Below are positions 13,827 to 17,871 of a stretch of 17,871 nt of DNA, one piece after another. The notes under the pieces are model-generated. The model did no database searches. It worked only from the letters and a program-made list of their open reading frames with translations, and was not told the origin of the DNA. The position numbers and the translations under genes are program-made. The stretch spans positions 1-17,871 of the forward strand of contig CAVEQO010000041.1 of the NCBI GenBank assembly GCA_963617965.1, read 5' to 3'. Numbering within the stretch: position 1 is the first letter of the stretch; the number at the start of each line of letters is the position of its first letter. The DNA comes from UBA6382 sp963617965 (GTDB lineage: Bacteria > Bacteroidota > Bacteroidia > Bacteroidales > Bacteroidaceae).

Positions 13827-16800
13827 ATGAAAAGTAAAATCTGTTTTTTGCTTTCCCTGTTCCTGATGACAGTATTGGGGACAGTCTCTTCGTTTGCCGA
13901 TACAGGCGACGTGATCACGTCGCTTGACCAGATCGACGTAACGAAGTGCTACACCATTGCGGCCCCCCGCGGCGGTCTGGTGCTTAACGGTGACAAAACC
14001 GGCGTGGTTTCCGCAAAGAAATCAAACGCGACGGTTGACAACCCCAACGCATCTACCGAGGCGGGAGCCGACCAATGGGTTCTCGTGCCTGACGGCGACG
14101 AGGGTTACTATCTGTACAATGTCAACAACGGGAAGGTTCTGAATTCCGACGGCACGATGAGCAACCGTCTCTCAGAATCCCTGGAGTTGATGCTTACCGG
14201 TACCCCGAACGGCAACTACGTGTTCAAGATCAGGAAAGGAAACACCACCCTGAACAACAACAACCAGGGCGGCTTCTATCTTGACGGCTGGAACAGTGAA
14301 GACAACGGCAACTGTCTGGCCATCGTGGAGGCCGGCACTTTTGACGCGGTAGATTTCACCGACCTGCCCGATATCACATTCAACGTGCTTGACGGCGAGG
14401 AAAAGGTAGTCGCCACCGAAATGTTCGAGAATTGTTTTCCGGGCGCGACCTACACCTCACAGTATGCCGCTATTCCGGGCATAACCCTCGGCACTCCCTC
14501 TTTCACCGCTCCAGAAGCGGACTCTACGGTCACTTCCAGCTATACTTTCGACGATAGCGCGTTCCCGTTCAAGCTGAGCCAGTCGGCAACGTCCGGCACC
14601 TCATGGTATCTGCTCAAGGTCAACCGCGCCACTCCCAAGTACTGCACTTTCGACGGCACGAGCATCAAGACCAGCACCTCGCTGACTGAAACGAGCTTCT
14701 CCAAGGAGACGGCCTTCTGCTTTGTGGGCACACCGTTCGGCTTCAGGATTGTCAACGCCGCCCACAAGGATCAGGCGTTCGGCCCCAAGACCACGTCGGG
14801 CAGCAGCACGCTTGTCAGCGGCAGCGTTGACGATGCCGCCATTTTCATGTTTGAAAACAGCACCGTGTCCGGCTACGAGTCCTACCAGCTGCTCCGCAAC
14901 AGCACCGACCCCCTCGGCTATGTCAACGACGTGAACGGCGAACTGGCCTACTGGATTGATGCGGCAAACCGCACGGATGCCGGTTCCAACATCAGTTTCA
15001 TAGAGATTGAGTTCCCCACCGACTTCACCGTTGACGGAATCAAATATCTTGTCAACTCCGACAAGCAGAGCGTCACCGTCACCTATCCGACGGACGCGGA
15101 GCCTTCCGCAAGCAACCGCAACACGTATGCGGGTGACATCGTCATTCCCGAAAGCGTTACCTACGGCGGCTTCGACTACAATGTCACGGCTATCGGCAGG
15201 GCCGCTTTCGCCCGTTCCTCCATCACCTCGCTCGTCATAGGCGACAACGTCACGGAGACGGGCTACGACTGCTGCGCCTACACGTCCACCCTCAGCAAGG
15301 TGGTGATCGGTTCGGGCGTGACGAGCATGAAGCAGGGCTTCGCATTCTCTTGCGGCAACATGAAGAACGTGACCATTAAGGCCACCACGCCTCCCACTGC
15401 GGGAGCATATATGTTCAGCGGCAGCCCTACCATCTCCGTCAAGATAACATCGCTGGCCGCCTACAAGGCAGCCGCCAACCTGTCGGGCTACACCTATGTG
15501 GGCAGCGCCGAAGGCTTTGACTTCACCTACGACGAGCTGCAGGCTCTCGCCGCCACCTACGACGGCAAGTATACCGCTGGCGACGCTCCGGGCTTCATGT
15601 CACAGGCTTCCGTAGAGGCGGTGCAGAATGCCGTCGATGCCGCCAAGAACCTCTCTGAGGATGCGGCTACGGAGGAAATCAACGCCGCTGTCCAGACGCT
15701 GACCGATGCCATCAACGGCATCAAGGCAGTGGACTTCGAGGAAGGCAAACTCTACTACGTGGTGACGGCTGGCAACGGCAAGGGCTATTCCGGCGGTCCC
15801 TACAACTACGAGAACAAGGCCGCACTCTACAACGCCGACGGCTACGTGTCGTGGAAGGCGTGGGACAAGGAAGACCGGTCGCAGATGTACAGGTTCACCT
15901 CCAACGGCAACGGCAAGTGGTATCTCTACTGTGTCGGCGACAACACCTACATAGAGAAGGGTGAAGGATCCTACAACTGCAAGGTGAAAACCTCCGCCAC
16001 CCCCGCAAACGCACAGGCTTTCACCCTCATGGGCGACTACAACGGCAAGTTCGCCATTACCGGCAGCGATGCCAATGTCTACACCATGGCCGCCGGCCAC
16101 AACGGCTCATCGGCAGCATCCGGCTACCTCAACATGTGGGGTAACGTCAGCGAGGCCAAGACCTACGGCGTGAACCAGTGGTTCGTGACCCCCGTGGCTG
16201 ACGACATCGCCGAGCTGATAGCGGCAAAGGATTCGCTGCTCGCATATTACAATAAGGTGAGCGAAAACTACGCCAAGATGTCAGACCCGACCTATGACGA
16301 CGCGGCGCTGACCGCTGATGGCCTGGCTGCTCTCGGCAAAAGGCTCGAAGAGTGCAAGACCCTCCTTGGCGGCACCGGCACCACTGCCCAGTACACCGCC
16401 TGTCTGACAAGCCTCAGGGAACAATACGAAAGCTGCCCGTTCATAGAAGGCGGACGCAAGTCCTCCGCCATGGCGGTGTCCGGCATAACCGACGGCTCCA
16501 AGATCATCCTCGGGGTAGGCCCCACCGCCTACAGTGGCAGGTATATGGTGGCGTACCCGGACAATGCCAACCAGAACTCCGTGAAGTGCGACGACACCGA
16601 CAAGTCGCTCGCCACCGTATGGCAGCTTGAGGCCACCGGCTCCAACGATGCCATCTACACCGGCAAGCCCACCTACTACATGAAGGATCTCGCCTCGGGC
16701 AAGTACCTCGGCGCGACATCCACCACATCCATAGACCCCAACGCCAAGCGCATGGTGGACGGCACGGCCAACGCCTACGCCTTCTCCTTCCTCACCAAGG

Positions 16801-17871
16801 AAGAGATCAAGGACAAGGAGAGTGTGGACATCAACACCTATGAGACGGCCAACCCCGTATTCATACAGCACTCCAACGCCGACGGCACATGGCTGCGCCT
16901 GTCGCGCTTCGGCGGCAACACCTACGTGTACTACATCTCGTCGTCATTCTATCCCGAAAACAAGGATTGGCAGGCATGGGAGCTTTACTCTGGCAACTCC
17001 AACTACACCATCAGCGAAGAGATGGAAGACTTGCTCGCCGAATACGGCGGCATCACGTTCCCCAATACCGGTTCCGACCCCGGATGCTTCGACGCTGCTC
17101 TGACAGAGCCGTTCACCAAGGCTGTGGCAGCCGCCGAGGCCATCACGACCGCCAACTCGCGCAAGGAGTACCGCGACGCCATCGACCTTGTCAAGTCGAC
17201 CTATGCCGTTGCCAAGGCCGCCACGGTCAACCCCGTGGTTGAGGGCTACTACTACATAGAGAGCGCGTGGACATCCAAGGCCGGCCAGAACATCGTGGCC
17301 TACGATCCCAACGACGGCAAGTCGCAGCTCGCCAACCACGCCAACACCAACAGCGCATACGACATCTTCCACCTTACCGTGCTGGGCGATGGCCAGTACG
17401 CGCTCCAGAACCTCGGCAGCGGTCTCTACGTGGGCCAGGCACAGGAGGGCAACTCCGTGTCGCTCGTGGAGAGCATGGCCGACGGAGTCTACCAGACGTT
17501 CACCTACGATGCCGACGGCCAGTTCAAGTGGGCGGACAACAAGACGACTCTTACATATTACATCTTCAACGACATCGTGGGCCGCTACTACAAGCAGCTC
17601 ACCGGCGGTTTTGACGCATGGTATCTCCGCACTGTCCCGAAGGAAGTCGTCGACGAGATTCTGCATCCCGTTGAGGCCAACTACTACGAGATAGCCGCCG
17701 AGCCGTCTGCTCCTGAAGCGGGCAAGACCTACGCCATCAAGAGCGTCGCCAACGGCCTCTACGCCACCTCCAGGGGTGCGGAGTCCAAAGCATTCGTGCT
17801 TGACAACAGCGCGGTATGGAGCATCGAGGCTACGGGCAGCACCGTCGACACCGACACCCCGACCTACTGGC
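13827..17871 (+). CDS. Very large secreted multidomain protein with BspA-like LRR and FIVAR-like modules (partial)
   Basis: The frame is open from ATG 13827 to the window end (1348 codons, incomplete at the C-terminus). A signal peptide is clear (MKSKICFLLSLFLMTVLGTV followed by SSFA; cut likely before DTGDV). Residues 30-395 are beta-rich repeats with YYLYNVNNGKVL- and WYLLKVN-like strands. About 399-560 is a BspA/LRR_5-type segment (GDIVIPESVTYGGFDYNVTA, SITSLVIGDNVTETG, LSKVVIGSGVTSM). About 564-634 is a helical FIVAR-like module (AVQNAVDAAKNLSEDAATEE). Further beta-rich modules with YYxxxxxSGKYLG-like motifs alternate with helical linkers (about 793-870, 1090-1130). This suits a surface or extracellular adhesin or glycan-binding protein; no catalytic motif was seen. 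Sorting signals would be in the missing C-terminus. Codon use is strongly G/C-ending. Confidence 0.85.
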   Translation, partial: MKSKICFLLSLFLMTVLGTVSSFADTGDVITSLDQIDVTKCYTIAAPRGGLVLNGDKTGVVSAKKSNATVDNPNASTEAGADQWVLVPDGDEGYYLYNVNNGKVLNSDGTMSNRLSESLELMLTGTPNGNYVFKIRKGNTTLNNNNQGGFYLDGWNSEDNGNCLAIVEAGTFDAVDFTDLPDITFNVLDGEEKVVATEMFENCFPGATYTSQYAAIPGITLGTPSFTAPEADSTVTSSYTFDDSAFPFKLSQSATSGTSWYLLKVNRATPKYCTFDGTSIKTSTSLTETSFSKETAFCFVGTPFGFRIVNAAHKDQAFGPKTTSGSSTLVSGSVDDAAIFMFENSTVSGYESYQLLRNSTDPLGYVNDVNGELAYWIDAANRTDAGSNISFIEIEFPTDFTVDGIKYLVNSDKQSVTVTYPTDAEPSASNRNTYAGDIVIPESVTYGGFDYNVTAIGRAAFARSSITSLVIGDNVTETGYDCCAYTSTLSKVVIGSGVTSMKQGFAFSCGNMKNVTIKATTPPTAGAYMFSGSPTISVKITSLAAYKAAANLSGYTYVGSAEGFDFTYDELQALAATYDGKYTAGDAPGFMSQASVEAVQNAVDAAKNLSEDAATEEINAAVQTLTDAINGIKAVDFEEGKLYYVVTAGNGKGYSGGPYNYENKAALYNADGYVSWKAWDKEDRSQMYRFTSNGNGKWYLYCVGDNTYIEKGEGSYNCKVKTSATPANAQAFTLMGDYNGKFAITGSDANVYTMAAGHNGSSAASGYLNMWGNVSEAKTYGVNQWFVTPVADDIAELIAAKDSLLAYYNKVSENYAKMSDPTYDDAALTADGLAALGKRLEECKTLLGGTGTTAQYTACLTSLREQYESCPFIEGGRKSSAMAVSGITDGSKIILGVGPTAYSGRYMVAYPDNANQNSVKCDDTDKSLATVWQLEATGSNDAIYTGKPTYYMKDLASGKYLGATSTTSIDPNAKRMVDGTANAYAFSFLTKEEIKDKESVDINTYETANPVFIQHSNADGTWLRLSRFGGNTYVYYISSSFYPENKDWQAWELYSGNSNYTISEEMEDLLAEYGGITFPNTGSDPGCFDAALTEPFTKAVAAAEAITTANSRKEYRDAIDLVKSTYAVAKAATVNPVVEGYYYIESAWTSKAGQNIVAYDPNDGKSQLANHANTNSAYDIFHLTVLGDGQYALQNLGSGLYVGQAQEGNSVSLVESMADGVYQTFTYDADGQFKWADNKTTLTYYIFNDIVGRYYKQLTGGFDAWYLRTVPKEVVDEILHPVEANYYEIAAEPSAPEAGKTYAIKSVANGLYATSRGAESKAFVLDNSAVWSIEATGSTVDTDTPTYW

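Noticed and set aside
16944..17666. Minus-strand open frames of 196-240 aa opposite the giant secreted protein
   Set aside because: They are shadows of a plus-strand gene whose frame is open for over 4 kb with a signal peptide and recognisable modules.

Overview
The window looks like a Bacteroidales chromosome (Bacteroides/Prevotella/Muribaculaceae-like; genus not resolvable from sequence alone). The signs are repeated Bacteroidetes-type -7 promoter elements (TAnnTTTG), an RprX/RprY-like two-component pair, a BspA-like LRR secreted protein, and general lack of Shine-Dalgarno sites. Base composition divides it in two. About 1-5400 is AT-rich, on the minus strand, and carries defence or mobile-type genes. 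From about 5450 on the DNA is GC-rich with G/C-ending codons and carries housekeeping, signalling and surface genes.

Region A (1-5407, minus strand) is an accessory defence-type island. Read in transcription order it holds: a truncated DUF1016 gene (5407-4799); a serine-recombinase C-terminal remnant (4605-4294); then an apparent operon of a 70-aa XRE regulator (4193), two intact DUF1016/YhcG-type PD-(D/E)xK nuclease-fold genes (3976-2933 and 2919-1777), a beta-class DNA methyltransferase (1551-700), and a GTG-started gene overlapping it by 4 nt that encodes a PD-ExK restriction-endonuclease-like protein and runs off the window at base 1. Between the second DUF1016 gene and the methyltransferase lies a perfect 84-bp copy of the 3' end of the first DUF1016 gene, followed by a diverged copy of the inter-gene junction and the first codons of the second. 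This is the footprint of a duplication or cassette-type rearrangement.

Region B (5453-9196) holds a DbpA-like DEAD-box RNA helicase (minus), then, divergently, a RIC/YtfE-like di-iron hemerythrin protein translationally overlapped by a LuxR-type regulator with a degenerate receiver domain. A YhcC-type radical SAM protein (minus) follows, convergent with the regulator.

Region C (9335-13217, plus strand) holds the histidine kinase RprX, the response regulator RprY with a strong terminator behind it, an ECF-type sigma factor with no visible anti-sigma gene, and a small outer-membrane beta-barrel protein with a strong terminator.

Region D is a 609-bp intergenic stretch (13218-13826). It contains a 152-bp inverted-repeat element with a 31-bp stem, a small tandem repeat and a good Bacteroidetes promoter. 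That promoter leads into a very large secreted protein (13827 to the window end, more than 1348 aa, incomplete) made of beta-rich modules, a BspA-like leucine-rich segment and FIVAR-like helical linkers.

The most noteworthy points are the XRE-DUF1016-DUF1016-MTase-REase operon with its 84-bp cassette footprint, the structured intergenic element at 13430-13581, and the di-iron protein/degenerate-receiver regulator pair.
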